Source: Denticeps clupeoides (Eukaryota > Chordata > Actinopteri > Clupeiformes > Denticipitidae). From it: 64,000 bases of DNA. The position numbers and the translations under genes are program-made. Location: contig NC_041724.1 in the NCBI RefSeq assembly GCF_900700375.1, forward strand, positions 2,954,123 through 3,018,122. Direction: 5' to 3'. The stretch's first letter is position 1, and each line of letters opens with the position of its first letter. The notes under the pieces were generated by a model. It worked only from the letters and a program-made list of their open reading frames with translations, did not search any database and had not been told where the DNA came from. This document shows, piece after piece, positions 24,950-35,127 of this stretch.

Positions 24950-25502
24950 TAAAAGCGAAGGTCAAAGGATACATAATTTTTTTTTAAGATTATTTTTGTT
25001 TTTTTACTTTTCCACATCTTCTTAAACTTCGCTGATCTACTTCTTAACCATTGAAAGATCAGATGATATATTTATAATAATTTATCAGATGCCCTTATCC
25101 AGAGTGACTTATAATCAGTAGTTACAGGGACAGTCCACCTGGAGGAGCTACTGTAATGAGTCCAATGTTTAAGCAAATTTTTGAATTCACAATAATAATT
25201 ATTTTTATATATATATATATATATATCACACATTTGCAGGAAAGGAGCAGTTAGTTTCTGTTTTGCTGTCTTCCGGATTCCCGTGCCATGTGACACCTCT
25301 CATAGATGACGCGCGTTCGCCATGACCTTATCACAAAGGCATTTTAAGGCACAATGTAGATTTCCCACGACAATAGCTTCTCTGTTGTAAGTTTTTATAC
25401 CCCCCTCTGTATCACATGGGTACCTGAACTCTTTGTGTGCTCAATTGATTTCAAGCACATTTTCATTTAATTGATTGTCATTGTGCAACACAGCACAGGG
25501 GA
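24950..25502. other. Array-to-SINE transition, no gene seen
   Basis: AT-rich sequence after the array. It holds a SINE fragment (25078-25150) and a TA dinucleotide run at 25206-25226. I see no coding potential on either strand. Confidence 0.6.
25078..25150 (-). mobile_element. tRNA-derived SINE family 2, fragment
   Basis: Reverse-complement match to the 3' part of the SINE present more fully at 50708-50903: the diagnostic stretch reads as GTAACTACTGATTATAAGT followed by a CTGGATAAGGGC-type end. The tRNA-like head is missing, so this is 5'-truncated. Confidence 0.75.
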
Positions 25503-25672
25503 CAGAGGTGGCCTTGCGGTTAAGGAAGCTGTCTCATGCTGGTTTGAATCCCGATCCGTCAAGGTGCCACTGAGCAAAGCACCATCCCCGCACGCTGCTG
25601 CCCAGGCGCCTGTCATGGCTGCCTACTGCTCACCAAGTGCTGTGCTGCAGTGTCTCACAATGACAAAAACTT
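25503..25672 (+). mobile_element. tRNA-derived SINE family 1
   Basis: Starts with a tRNA-like head (GGTGGCCTTGCGGTTAAGG, A-box-like; GGTTTGAATCC, B box), followed by the family body AAGGTGCCACTGAGCAAAGC. The same body is found at 25858, 47783, 48014 and 50287. The 3' part is shortened and runs into a CACAATGAC end. Confidence 0.8.
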
Positions 25673-25689
25673 TTATTTAACTAAGCACA

Positions 25690-25795
25690 TGATGACACAA
25701 CGAAATATCCTCTGCATTTAACCTATCAATCCATCACTTGGCGGTTCGGGATTAGAACCAGCAACCTTTTGATTACGCGTCTGCTTACTTACATG
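25690..25795 (-). mobile_element. tRNA-derived SINE family 1, internally deleted
   Basis: Reverse-strand copy: it begins with the complement of the family's CAGAGGA tail region and ends with the complement of the tRNA-like head (GGGATTAGAACCAGCAACC). The middle body is missing. It lies head to head with the next copy. Confidence 0.7.
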
Positions 25796-25857
25796 CAAAA
25801 TTATGGTCCTTGAGAAACACAGCACAAGACGTGGTGCAGACAACCAAATGTGTCCAG

Positions 25858-26092
25858 TTGGTGGCAGTGGTATCCTAGCAGTTAAGGAAGCGCTAATCAG
25901 AAGGTTGCTGGTTCGAATCTCGATCCACCAAGGTGCCACTAAGCAAAGCACCGTCCCCAAACACTGCCCCCCTGGCACCTGTCATGGCTGCCCACTGCTC
26001 ACTCAGGGTGATGGGTTAAATGCAGAGGACAAATTTCACTGTGTGCACCGTGTGCTGTGCATCACAAGTGACATTCACTTCACAATTGCATT
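25858..26092 (+). mobile_element. tRNA-derived SINE family 1
   Basis: Nearly complete copy with tRNA-like head (GGTTCGAATCTCG as B box), AAGGTGCCACTAAGC body and a tail ending CACTTCACAATT. A short reverse fragment of the same family follows at about 26099-26140, so three or four copies are packed into 650 bp. Confidence 0.8.
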
Positions 26093-26140
26093 TTGGTAAC
26101 AACCTTTTGATTACGTGCCCGTTTCTTTATCCGCTACAGG

Positions 26141-27047
26141 TAGCTGAGTTTCTTAGGAACTCATGAGAATTCACAAGAACAGTCTGTTTGTAAACATAAC
26201 TAAAAACCATTAGACAAGGATGGGAGGCTAAGATAGAACTTCCAGTTATAGATGATTGATGTAAAATTCATTAGTTCACTAATCATAATTCTTAAATAAA
26301 AGTGCTGATATTCTGTCTGCATAATAGGTTTGGTATTTGATGTGGTCCAGAGATGACAGATATGGCATTTGTGATGTTTGCTCATAACGCATTATTAGCA
26401 AAGAAATTACATCGAATGATGATTTTGACATATTATTTCCCCAAAGTTTTATCAAATACTAACGACATGGTAGCATGGCTGAATATGTTTTTATATATGT
26501 ACAAATACAAATATGCTTTTTATGTAATCTCATAGTCTTTGTTAAGCATTCACGTGAAGCACTGTTGCATTGCATATGTTGGTGCTCTAGCCTTCAATTT
26601 ATGTGAAAAACCTTATTCTGGCACTAATGCATTAGTGGTCATTTCATCTTACCTTGCTGAAAAAAAATTGCCATTAAATATATTGTGTTTATACTGAATT
26701 TTATCAATATCATCTTTTAAGTAAGCATTCGTTTGTAAATATGTTCACAAATATATTCCTTACATAAAAGTAACTGTCCCTTACTGTCATAATATACATC
26801 TTTTCAGGTTTAATTTCATTAACAGTTCTGGGATAAATCAAACATTATCACAATATTTCAGATATCACAACACTCTTCTCATAGTGGAATCCAAGTATCA
26901 TAATTTGGGGTTCCCCCTTACTGCCTTGTTGTAAGCACCTAAAGATTCTATCCTGTGCTACAAGTGTTGGGGGAAAAATTGACCTGTGCATTTTATGTTT
27001 TTCTAAACTGCTTGTTTGACCACAGGATGTGAAAGAGTTCCAATGTG
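26141..27047. other. AT-rich 3' flank of kcnk4
   Basis: No coding exon seen. Because kcnk4 ends at 27048 on the minus strand, part of this stretch is probably its 3' UTR. An ATTAAA-type poly(A) signal is present in the minus sense near 26810, but I cannot show it is used. Confidence 0.45.
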
Positions 27048-30000
27048 CTATGAAGGTACTTGAGGTGGAGGTGTGGGTGGGTTGGACGGTGGCTGCAGCT
27101 CACTGCTGTACACCCGCTTCATCACAAGCAGGCTGCGATTGGGCAGCTGACGCCTCATGCTCCTTCGTTTTGGTTTGCGTGGTGGGTGGGGACTGGTGCT
27201 GTCAGGCTTCACTCTGTCGCTCAGGGTGTCTGAGGACTCATCAATATAGGCCAGGTTCTCTCCAAAGAAGTCCAGAAGGGATGGGTGGGGTGTGGTGTCC
27301 TCCACCTTCACTGCAGGAAGCTGGTTTAATTCAGACGGCTCTTGTTCAGCACTCTCTACTGGAGAGGAAGCCTCAGGTGATGGAAGGGATGCTTTTGAGT
27401 TTCTGGACTTCTGGGAGCGCCGTGATTCCCTTTCAGACTGAGATTCTGATTCAGACTGGGACCCTGATGCAGTGCTGGAACTGTACTGTGAAACAGATCT
27501 TGATGCTGCCCTAGATGAAGATCTCAATTCTGATTTAGAAACCGTCCTCGATGAAGGCCAAACCTCAAAGTGAGCATCCAACCTTGGCATAGATCTTGTC
27601 TCCAGCATTGTCTCCAGTGTGGACTGTGCCTCAGACCAGCTGCGGAACAAATGGCCATTTATTCGAATCCCCTCTGCTTCCAGAGACTCTCCCAGGCCAG
27701 GCACCACATAGGCCACTTTAGGATATCCATGGGAGGTCCCACGGTGTCGCTTCCTCCGCCTCCTCCGGCGCTGCAGTTGAAACGGGTCATTGAGGTCCAA
27801 TTGAACAGGGATGCGGAAGTCCACAGACATGTTCTGAATGTTTTGTGTCCAGTCCGTAGCGTGGGCTCTCAGTTCCTCCATCTTAAGCACCATAAACAGA
27901 GTGTAAATGTGAAGTAATAATAAAGTAGTAATAACATAGAAGTATATAGTATTGCACGTAAAGTATTGAAGTATTGCTTGCTCCAGCAAGATATGTTTAT
28001 GGACCACTAAGTGTGGTCTCTGCATCACCATACAAAACACAACCTAATGAAATGTTGACAAGAGCATGTCAGAAACGTTAATTTTGGATGACTCTATGAC
28101 AGGATGTAGAATAAAATTACTTGTATTTGTAGAAACATTTCAATGTTCTGTTTTAGATCTTTGTGCAATTTGAACACACCTCAGCCCGGGTCTTCTTTGA
28201 GAGGACTCTCAGCCAGTTCCCAATCATTGTCAGGATAGAAGCAAAGTAGGCCAAGCCAAACACAATCCATAGCCAAACGATCGGCTTATACATAAAGCTG
28301 CCATGCCTCCGGTCATCTGGAGCAGTAACAGAGGATTGTTACTTCACATTTGTGCATAAAATTGAGCTGGAAATGTAGAAATTGTGACTTTTTTTACCTG
28401 CAACATAGTCGCCAAAGCCAACAGTGGTGAGGGTGATGACCACAAAATACCCTGCCTCCAGCAAACTCCACTGCTCCACTTCCTGGAACACCAGGGTTGG
28501 TACACCCAGGAAAATCAGACAGCCAATAAGGATGGAGAAAATTGCAGAAATGATGCGTACACTGGTGGGTTTGACTCCTTTTCTCTGTTGGGGTGAAAGA
28601 CATGAGAACCTTAATGCTGACTGAACCTTCTTGCAACAGTAAACACAACAGGTGGAGATGGGCACAATTAAGAATTTTATTAAGAATGAGGCAAAAGCAT
28701 CATTAAATTTAAGGCTCTTAAATTTCCATATTTATGTCTGAGCATAAACAAACCTTAAAGAGAAGTATAATGAAAAAGTGTGTCTAACAGTATACATTTA
28801 ACTTTGCCAACAAAAGCATGACGTGTCTAACGTGTCTTTGGTAAAAATTCTTAAATGTGCCCAATTATGATTTTTTTTTGCTTTTATATCATCTGAGTGG
28901 TCCCCTAATACTGTATCTGAGGTCTCTTTTTAAAATTCAGCTATGGTGCAGAATTACAGCCACTTTCATCCAGTCCCACAATGAGATTTCCCCAGGATGC
29001 ACCATTTCAATGTCTGTAGCTTTAAAAGCTAATGAGGAGGAGAGGGGCGGGACGAGGAAGAAAAGCAACCTATAGAAGTGAGTGGGCATTCGCGGAAATG
29101 ATGCCATCAACATATCCTGTTTGACGCAAACATGAAGTTGTGTCGGTGTCTTTGGGGTGTCGGTGTGGGTTAATGTAACGTAATTACTGCTTCTTCAGAG
29201 TCTCAAATTTTTTACATCCAATGACAAAGCAACTGCAATGCTTTGCATGTTTGGAAGCTTTTATGGTTGGTGGTCGGCTAGGGGAACTACTACTAACGTC
29301 AAATAATCTCACAAAGTCAAACTTTCATAATTTATTTCAAATAAAATATTTATGTACATCAGGGCTACTTGGCTTGTGAAATAAATGTCTGGCTTGAGCT
29401 TACTAGGAACAGGGTTTCTATCTTGCCCACGGCTCTTCTCAGCATGGTGCCCAGTTGATCTCCAACCCCAGCCAGCAGGATACCAAACATTGGAATTCCT
29501 ATCAGCGCATAGAAGATGCAGAAAAGCTGCCCACCCTCTGTCTTTGGGGAGAGGTTCCCAAAGCCTAAGTTGGGTGGAGAAAAAAAAAAAATAAAGCTTA
29601 CTGCCCACTGAGATCAGGGTTTGGTCTTGGATTGTTAAAAAATGTTTGCAGATTGAATTATATTGTGCAAAAAACAATGTCTTCACTGATGCAAACATTT
29701 CAAAAGTTCAAGAGCAGTCTTTCATTTTCATATTTGGCATGAAATTTGCTGTGGTCCTACAAGTTTTAGAGAGGCATATCTACCGAAGGAGATAACAGCA
29801 CTGCATTAAATATTCCCTGCCCAATTCCACTTCAGTGTTTAGGACTAGAGTCCTATAAAGGACTGAAATTACACGCTACTGTATTTAGAATAGTATATAG
29901 TACAGTATTGTTTTGCAGTTGTGGTGAGATGCTATCTGTTTTTTTGTAACAGTAATCTGCACTAAAACAATAATGTTTAAACTAGTCTTATTGTTCAAGC

Positions 30001-30390
30001 AGACACTTACCAATAGTTGTGATGATGGTTCCACAGAAGAAGAAAGCACTGGACAGGTCCCAGCGACTGGTAAAATTAGACGAGCTGCTGGCATCCACAC
30101 CAGAGTCAATTGCACTGACCACATGCTGCAGTGATTTGAATATTCATCATTCAGAAGGGCTGCACAAATTATGAACTGCTTATCTGATAATAAAAAATGA
30201 CCTGTATCAGTTCTTGAAGGGCGTCTGGACTGACGCAAGTGTGGTTGTGGAGGAACGAGGTTCGTGCGCTCAGCAGCTCGTCGTACTTGATGCGCTCCTT
30301 GGAAGCCTCAAGAGTGCGGAATACCAGTGCCCCCATAACCAGATACAGCAGGACCACGGTCAAAATGGCAAGGAGGGTGGAGCAACGCAT
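27048..30390 (-). CDS. kcnk4: Two-pore K+ channel TRAAK type
   Basis: K2P potassium leak channel of the TREK/TRAAK group, acting at the plasma membrane. Coding exons run 30390-30202, 30125-30011, 29564-29404, 28584-28398, 28316-28180 and 27881-27048, giving 540 aa in one frame with GT-AG introns. Visible parts are TM1 (about 5-25), the cap with Cys52, sequon N79-F-T, pore 1 TIGFG at 99-103, pore 2 TVGFG at 209-213, and TM4 ending [11 protein letters not shown] at about 263. The start MRCSTLL and the near-C-terminal [12 protein letters not shown] block (about 471) resemble human KCNK4 more than KCNK2 or KCNK10. The tail is much longer than in human TRAAK (393 aa), with an Arg-rich run at 301-310 and a long Ser/Arg/Glu-rich stretch. 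The first ATG used is at 30390. An upstream in-frame extension would begin at GTG and is not adopted. Confidence 0.93.
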
Positions 30391-30661
30391 GATTCTGACC
30401 ACACTTCAAATCAGTGTAATAGATCGGTGGCCCTCAGAGGTGTGAATTGGTTCAAATCCTAGATCCATTAAATATAAATAATTTCCTCAATGATATAAAG
30501 GGGGTCTCTAAACAGTGAAAATGTTATCCTTAGGTAGTACACGTTGTTACAAGCTATTTAGTGGAATTACGAAATCAGAGCTAAGGGAAGGGTAGAAAAG
30601 ATTGCCTAATTATATTGGCCAGCTCAGTATTAGTCACAATTCAATATGCTGAATTTTTTAC

Positions 30662-30745
30662 CTGCCAAACTCAGATTCCACTCTCCCTTGTGGGCCATCT
30701 CACATCAGAATGTGGGATTCGCTCCCTCACCTCTTTTTCCACTGT
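30662..30745 (-). other. Exon-like segment upstream of kcnk4 (W)
   Basis: Eighty-four bases bounded in the minus sense by CTTTACAG and a GTAAAA donor. It contains an ATG (MAHKGEW start) but cannot be tied to a known protein. Position and strand make it a candidate non-coding or alternative 5' exon of kcnk4. Confidence 0.3.
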
Positions 30746-30931
30746 CTGTAAAGGACAACAAGATATACACCCACTCTCATTACCAACATGTCTAGTAACA
30801 GAAAAAGTACTTGAAACGTTAATTGGACAGTTAAAAATCCAAATTCATACACAGCACCATCTGCTGGTTAGGAGGTTCATGTAAAAGTCTAAATTGGGGA
30901 CCTGGCCAAAACCCTGAGTCTTTGAAGTCCC

Positions 30932-31145
30932 TTATTCTAAGCCAGACAGAGACAGAGTGTCATACACATACACAGCCGAAAACAGACCAATGACGCCATA
31001 GAAACAGAGCCTCCGCTCACTGCGGTGCTGTGTAAACACGAGACGGCCATCGTGTTCCAGCAGGCTGTGGCAGGCGAAGTGACACTCACCAGAGCTACTC
31101 TGAAATCTGACGTCCACCCTCAGGAACCTGCTGAAAGACAGCGTT
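30932..31145 (-). pseudogene. Possible TMEM179B-like exon fragment
   Basis: After a TTGTAG acceptor, the minus strand is open for about 70 codons to a stop at 30932. The stretch SSSGEC, a 25-residue interval, LCFYGVIGLFSAVY looks by eye like the extracellular loop and second membrane segment of TMEM179B (SFSGRC then LCYFV). TMEM179B lies near STX5 in human, which makes the idea plausible. No first membrane segment or later exons were found nearby, so if real this is a fragment. Alternatively, splicing at a GTGAGT after 31090 would make it a 56-nt kcnk4 leader exon. Confidence 0.25.
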
Positions 31146-31242
31146 CTACAACAGGGTCTGATGGGTAAAAATAATTGTAATATTTGTAATAAAAAAATTG
31201 AATAATTTTTTTTCATGGAGGTTGAAGAATAGTTGGGTTTGA

Positions 31243-31445
31243 GGGTGGTAGTAGCCAAGTGACTAAAAGACTCACCTATGAATCTATGAGGTTCGAGTTC
31301 GAGTCACAGGTTCAAACCCCACTTACTACCATTGTGTCCCTGAGCAAGACTTAACCATGAGCATCTTCAGGGGGACTGTCCCTGAAACTACTAATTTTAA
31401 GTCACTCTAGATAAGGGTGTCTAATAGTGCCATAAATGTAAATGT
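31243..31445 (+). mobile_element. tRNA-derived SINE family 2
   Basis: Carries a head with CAGGTTCAAACCCCAC (B-box-like), the body TGTGTCCCTGAGCAAGAC and the end CATAAATGTAAATG. It has an internal duplication of GTTCGAGTTCGAGT not seen in other copies. Confidence 0.8.
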
Positions 31446-31613
31446 ATATTAATAAAAGTACTATGCAACAATGATACTGGTTTATTATTCACAAAAATAA
31501 ATCAAATGTAAAACAGATATATGTTTAGTTTTTTAGTTGTGGTGTATTAATGAAAATCAAAATTATTTAATACTAACCCAAGACAAAACATAAAAGAAGC
31601 ATCTGGACGTTAC

Positions 31614-31797
31614 CATGAACTTGATGACATTTGACATATGAAGTTTCCACAACAGTGATGTTTGTTGCAAAATCCAAGTGAAAATGTCTCCTCTGCAGAA
31701 TCTCAACTGTTCGATAGAGAGAAGTCAAATAAACAATAATCCCACCTCCGTGCTCGATCCATGGAACCTCCGTTTGTTGCAGCGGAGTTCCCTCTGC
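31614..31797 (-). other. Exon-like segment upstream of kcnk4 (X)
   Basis: The 184-nt minus-strand segment is preceded by CTTTTACAG and followed by a CATG/gtaacg donor. One frame is open throughout (PWIEHGGGIIVYLTSLYRT). I do not recognise the protein. Joining it to the next exon-like segment does not keep that frame open, so a leader exon is as likely as a coding one. A GA/GT simple repeat (31816-31850) lies just upstream in the putative intron. Confidence 0.25.
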
Positions 31798-31850
31798 CTG
31801 TAAAAGAAGCTGGAGTGAGAGAGAGAGTGTGTGTCTGTGTGTGTGTGTGT

Positions 31851-32667
31851 TTGGAGGAAGGTATTTCCCGATCAACCTGACAAGTGTCTCGAATAAGAAA
31901 GCAAGAGGTAGAAGCAACACCACACAGACAAAAAAAAAGGGTCTTTTAATGGTCTCGTAACTTAGCAACCATCACTGTTTGGCCAAAAACAGTTCCTAAA
32001 ATACGATCTGAGATTCAGGATCTGATCATAATGAAATGAGTTTAACCTGCTACGAGTGAAATGAGATGAATTGATGTCTCCGCAAATATAAACAAGTAGA
32101 TGCAAAGGATTTCTGCGGTGATCAGGTTCCACGAAAATGATCTGGAACTGGAACGTTTACAACTTACGGTGGTTCTATGACCTTTGATCAACAAATTCTG
32201 AACCTTTTATGTTTGGATCGATGTGAAAAATTCTCTGAATTTGAAGAAGTACCTTGAGATATCCTCTCCTTGTGAACATTTTTACCAGTCTTTTTGAGTA
32301 AATTTTTGTATTTTAATAAAGTACATTAAATATAATAAAGTTGTGAAAACCATATTAATTTTAATACACTTTAAAAACCCAAAATGCGTACAGCATCATA
32401 ATCTATTTTATTCCATTTTATTTTATAAAGTGTGTTAAATTATATAATCCGAACTTACATATTTACTGTATAAGAAATTTCTTCTGTCGAAAGCATATGA
32501 AGATAATGTACTGACTATTCTTAATATAGTAGTCAGTATGAAGATTTACTACAACTAATTCATATCATGATCACAATTTACATTTAAATACTTTATTGTC
32601 ATTGCACAATCATACATAGTACAATAGTACAATAGAGATCCTCAAGCTCATTTCAAAATGCATTATA
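31851..32667. other. Intergenic, no gene seen
   Basis: AT-rich sequence from 32280 onward with no supported exon on either strand. The short direct repeat GTACAATAGTACAATAG near 32618 is the only structure noticed. Confidence 0.5.
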
Positions 32668-32825
32668 GGCTCGGTAGAGCACTAAGTCACAGGTTCAAAC
32701 CCCACTTACAACCATTGCGTCCCTGAGCAAGACACTTTACTTAGAGTTGATACATGGGGACTGTCCTTGTCACTACTGATAAATTGATCTGGAAATGTCT
32801 GACAGCGAAATGCCACAAAAGTAAA
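32668..32825 (+). mobile_element. tRNA-derived SINE family 2, decayed
   Basis: Recognisable from CAGGTTCAAACCCCACTTAC and GTCCCTGAGCAAGACAC. The head and 3' end are diverged, so this is an older copy. Confidence 0.7.
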
Positions 32826-34104
32826 ATAAGGAGTAATGGTAATTACCAGGTAATGAATACTTTTAATATTGAAGAAGTTAGTTCCGTGATCTCACACCTT
32901 CAAGGATGTGATTTCCTCCAGGTTCTCCGGTGTCCTGGGAACCCTAAATTGGCCATAGGTATGAGTGGTTGGTGAAAGCCCATCCTGGATTCAGCTGCAA
33001 CATAGATTCAGTGGATATGGATAGTGAGTGAGTGTTTATAGTATCTAATTTTTTTCACAATGATGTAATGGAAGAACAAATAGACAACCTGAAAACAAGA
33101 TTCAATTTTTTTGAATAACAACAGTTTAGTGAAATTGTAATGAAGAGGTTGAATGTGTGCTGATGTTCTGCATTGAGCTTGAAGTCAAGTTCCACCTCAA
33201 GAGGAATGTTCTGGATGAACTCTGCTGGGCCAGTGTTGACGCGAGAAGAAAAACAGTTGGAGGAGACCAGGTAATGAATTATGTTTCGCTGATGGTTTAA
33301 TAACAATGTCAGCCACTGGGATTGTGTAATTATACAAACTGCGCAATAGATTTAATTTATAATGATTAAGGTTGTTACTTGGACTACTGATTGAATTTAA
33401 ACCAAAACAATGGAAAAATGAATACATGGTTTATAGAACATACTTCATCACAATTCTTACGCTGCATAATGTACTAATACACTTAAATGAATGCGGATGG
33501 AAGGATTTTGAACCACCTCACCCACCTGCGGAGCTGATGTAGCGTGAAGGTTCCTGTTTTTTTTTTTGGTTGTGTGTTGCACAGGGTTGGCAAAGTGGTG
33601 CCAACGACACGGCAGGTTCCAGAGTAAGTTTAATCAAAAACAATGTGTTAACATTTAAACAAGCAGCCATCGAACTGGCAACGCTGAGCAGTAGAGACGG
33701 TACACCAACCACTACAAATGAACCAAACTGCAATGGAAAACCAACAGAACTAAAGACAATTAGTGAAATTGATGAACTGCAGCTTTCCAAGCTTTCCTTT
33801 CCACTCATTTTCCTCAAGTGCATTATAGGTCATCTAGGATGCAGGTGTCACTTGATACTCATGTCCTCCCTGACTCAGTAACCTCAGCTTCATGAGCTTT
33901 AAACTTCAGAAAATTATCGTGGAAGGGACCCGATGAAGAACCAATTTTAGAATGTAGCCTAGAAATGGATGCAGCAGCAGTACATTCATACAAAAAAGTT
34001 TGAAGTATAAACTTCCATTTAATTTATGCCATGCCTTACAGAAACAGTATTATTACAGCAGTGACATTACGTTTATTGGATTAACAGAAGAGATGCATCA
34101 TAAC
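32826..34104. other. Intergenic with unassigned splice-like signals
   Basis: No gene recognised. On the + strand there is an open segment ending GACCAG/gtaatg at 33270 and a 39-nt segment 33585-33623 between GTTGCACAG and GTAAGT. These can be joined in frame but match no protein I know. The opposite strand is also open around 33055-33288, so coding cannot be claimed. Confidence 0.4.
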
Positions 34105-35127
34105 AAAATTAGGCAGGTGCATAAATTTGGGCACCTCAACAGATAACAGATGGAGTATAAATACTCCAATATAAATATAACATCTTATAAACGCCTCCTA
34201 TAGCCTTTGAGGAGCCTCTGGATTGTTGATGGAGGTATTTTTGACCATTCTTCTGTAAAAAAAAAAATCTCTCCAGTTAAGGTAAATTTGATGACTGCCA
34301 AGCATGGACATCCTGCTTCAAATTAACAATCACACGTCTGTGACGGCCATTCCAGAATATTGTACTTCTTCGCTGCATGAATGCCAGACATCAACTTTGT
34401 GACTAATTTTTTAACATTATCCTGAAGAATTAGTTGATATTGGGTTGAATTCATCCAACCCTCACCTTCAACAAGAACCCCAGGTCCTGAACTACACGCA
34501 GCATGATGTGCAGCTCTTCTTCCAGCATGCAAGCTGTTTTTGTTATTTACATTTACAGCATTTATCAGACGACATTATTCAGAGCAACTTACAATCAGTA
34601 GTTACAGGGACAGTCCCCACCTGGAGACACTCAGGGTTAAGTGTCTTGCTCAGGGACACAATGGTAGTAAGTGGGATTTGAACCTGGGTCTTCTGGTTCA
34701 TAGGCGAGTGTGTTACCCTCGCCTATGAACCCTTTATGACCAAAATAACTATGTTTAACCTCTGAGATTTTAGTAGCCTTCGCCTAAAAAAATCGTTTTT
34801 CAGGCCTTTTGAGAGATGCCATAATGTCACTAATCAGAGAAGCACAACTTGCAATTTTCCACCGTAAATACCTTTTCTCATGACTGGACGCACCTGTCGA
34901 AGTTGGATGAGCTCAAGTAATCAGCATTGAGCAGTTACATGCATGCAAATCAGCTAAATTACAAGGGATCCTGAATTTATACAGTTTTTCACATTTGATT
35001 TAATTTCATACAAACTGAATACTCCTTCAGTAAAAACCACCCCCAGAACTCAACTTTTTTGGTGGAAGAAGAGTAAATTATTATGTATGCTGAGAAGGGT
35101 TCCCAAACTTTTTCATATGACTGTAAT
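34105..35127. mobile_element. DNA-transposon remnant with nested SINE
   Basis: The left part begins near ATAAATTTGGGCACC and the right part ends AACTTTTTCATATGACTGTA. This end type and internal phrases (GCCTTTGAGGAGCCTCTGG, GTGACGGCCATTCCAGAA) belong to a repeat widespread in fish genomes that I remember as a non-autonomous DNA transposon; the superfamily is not certain. No transposase frame is left. A family 2 SINE sits inside at 34547-34735, so the transposon is the older of the two. Confidence 0.5.
34547..34735 (-). mobile_element. tRNA-derived SINE family 2 (nested)
   Basis: Full-length reverse copy: it begins with the complement of the ATAAATGCTGTAAATG tail and ends with the complement of the tRNA-like head (GATTTGAACCTGGGTC, then GTTCATAGGCGAGTGTG). 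It interrupts the DNA-transposon remnant. Confidence 0.85.

Noticed and set aside
25503-26092. tRNA gene candidates from A-box and B-box-like sequence
   Set aside because: The heads do not fold as intact tRNAs and are followed by shared SINE bodies repeated elsewhere in the window.
27029-27917. Plus-strand ORFs of 161 and 115 codons
   Set aside because: They are antisense to the last kcnk4 exon; the minus frame has clear family similarity and splice sites.
30390-30402. N-terminal extension of kcnk4 (VRI before MRCSTLL)
   Set aside because: It requires a GTG start. The ATG at 30390 aligns with the human KCNK4 start MRSTTLL.
31573-31968. Minus ORF with a hydrophobic start (FFFVCVVLLLPLAFLFE)
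   Set aside because: It starts at TTG, has a stop just upstream and reads through a GT/GA microsatellite. Only the part after the acceptor at 31797 is kept as an exon-like segment.
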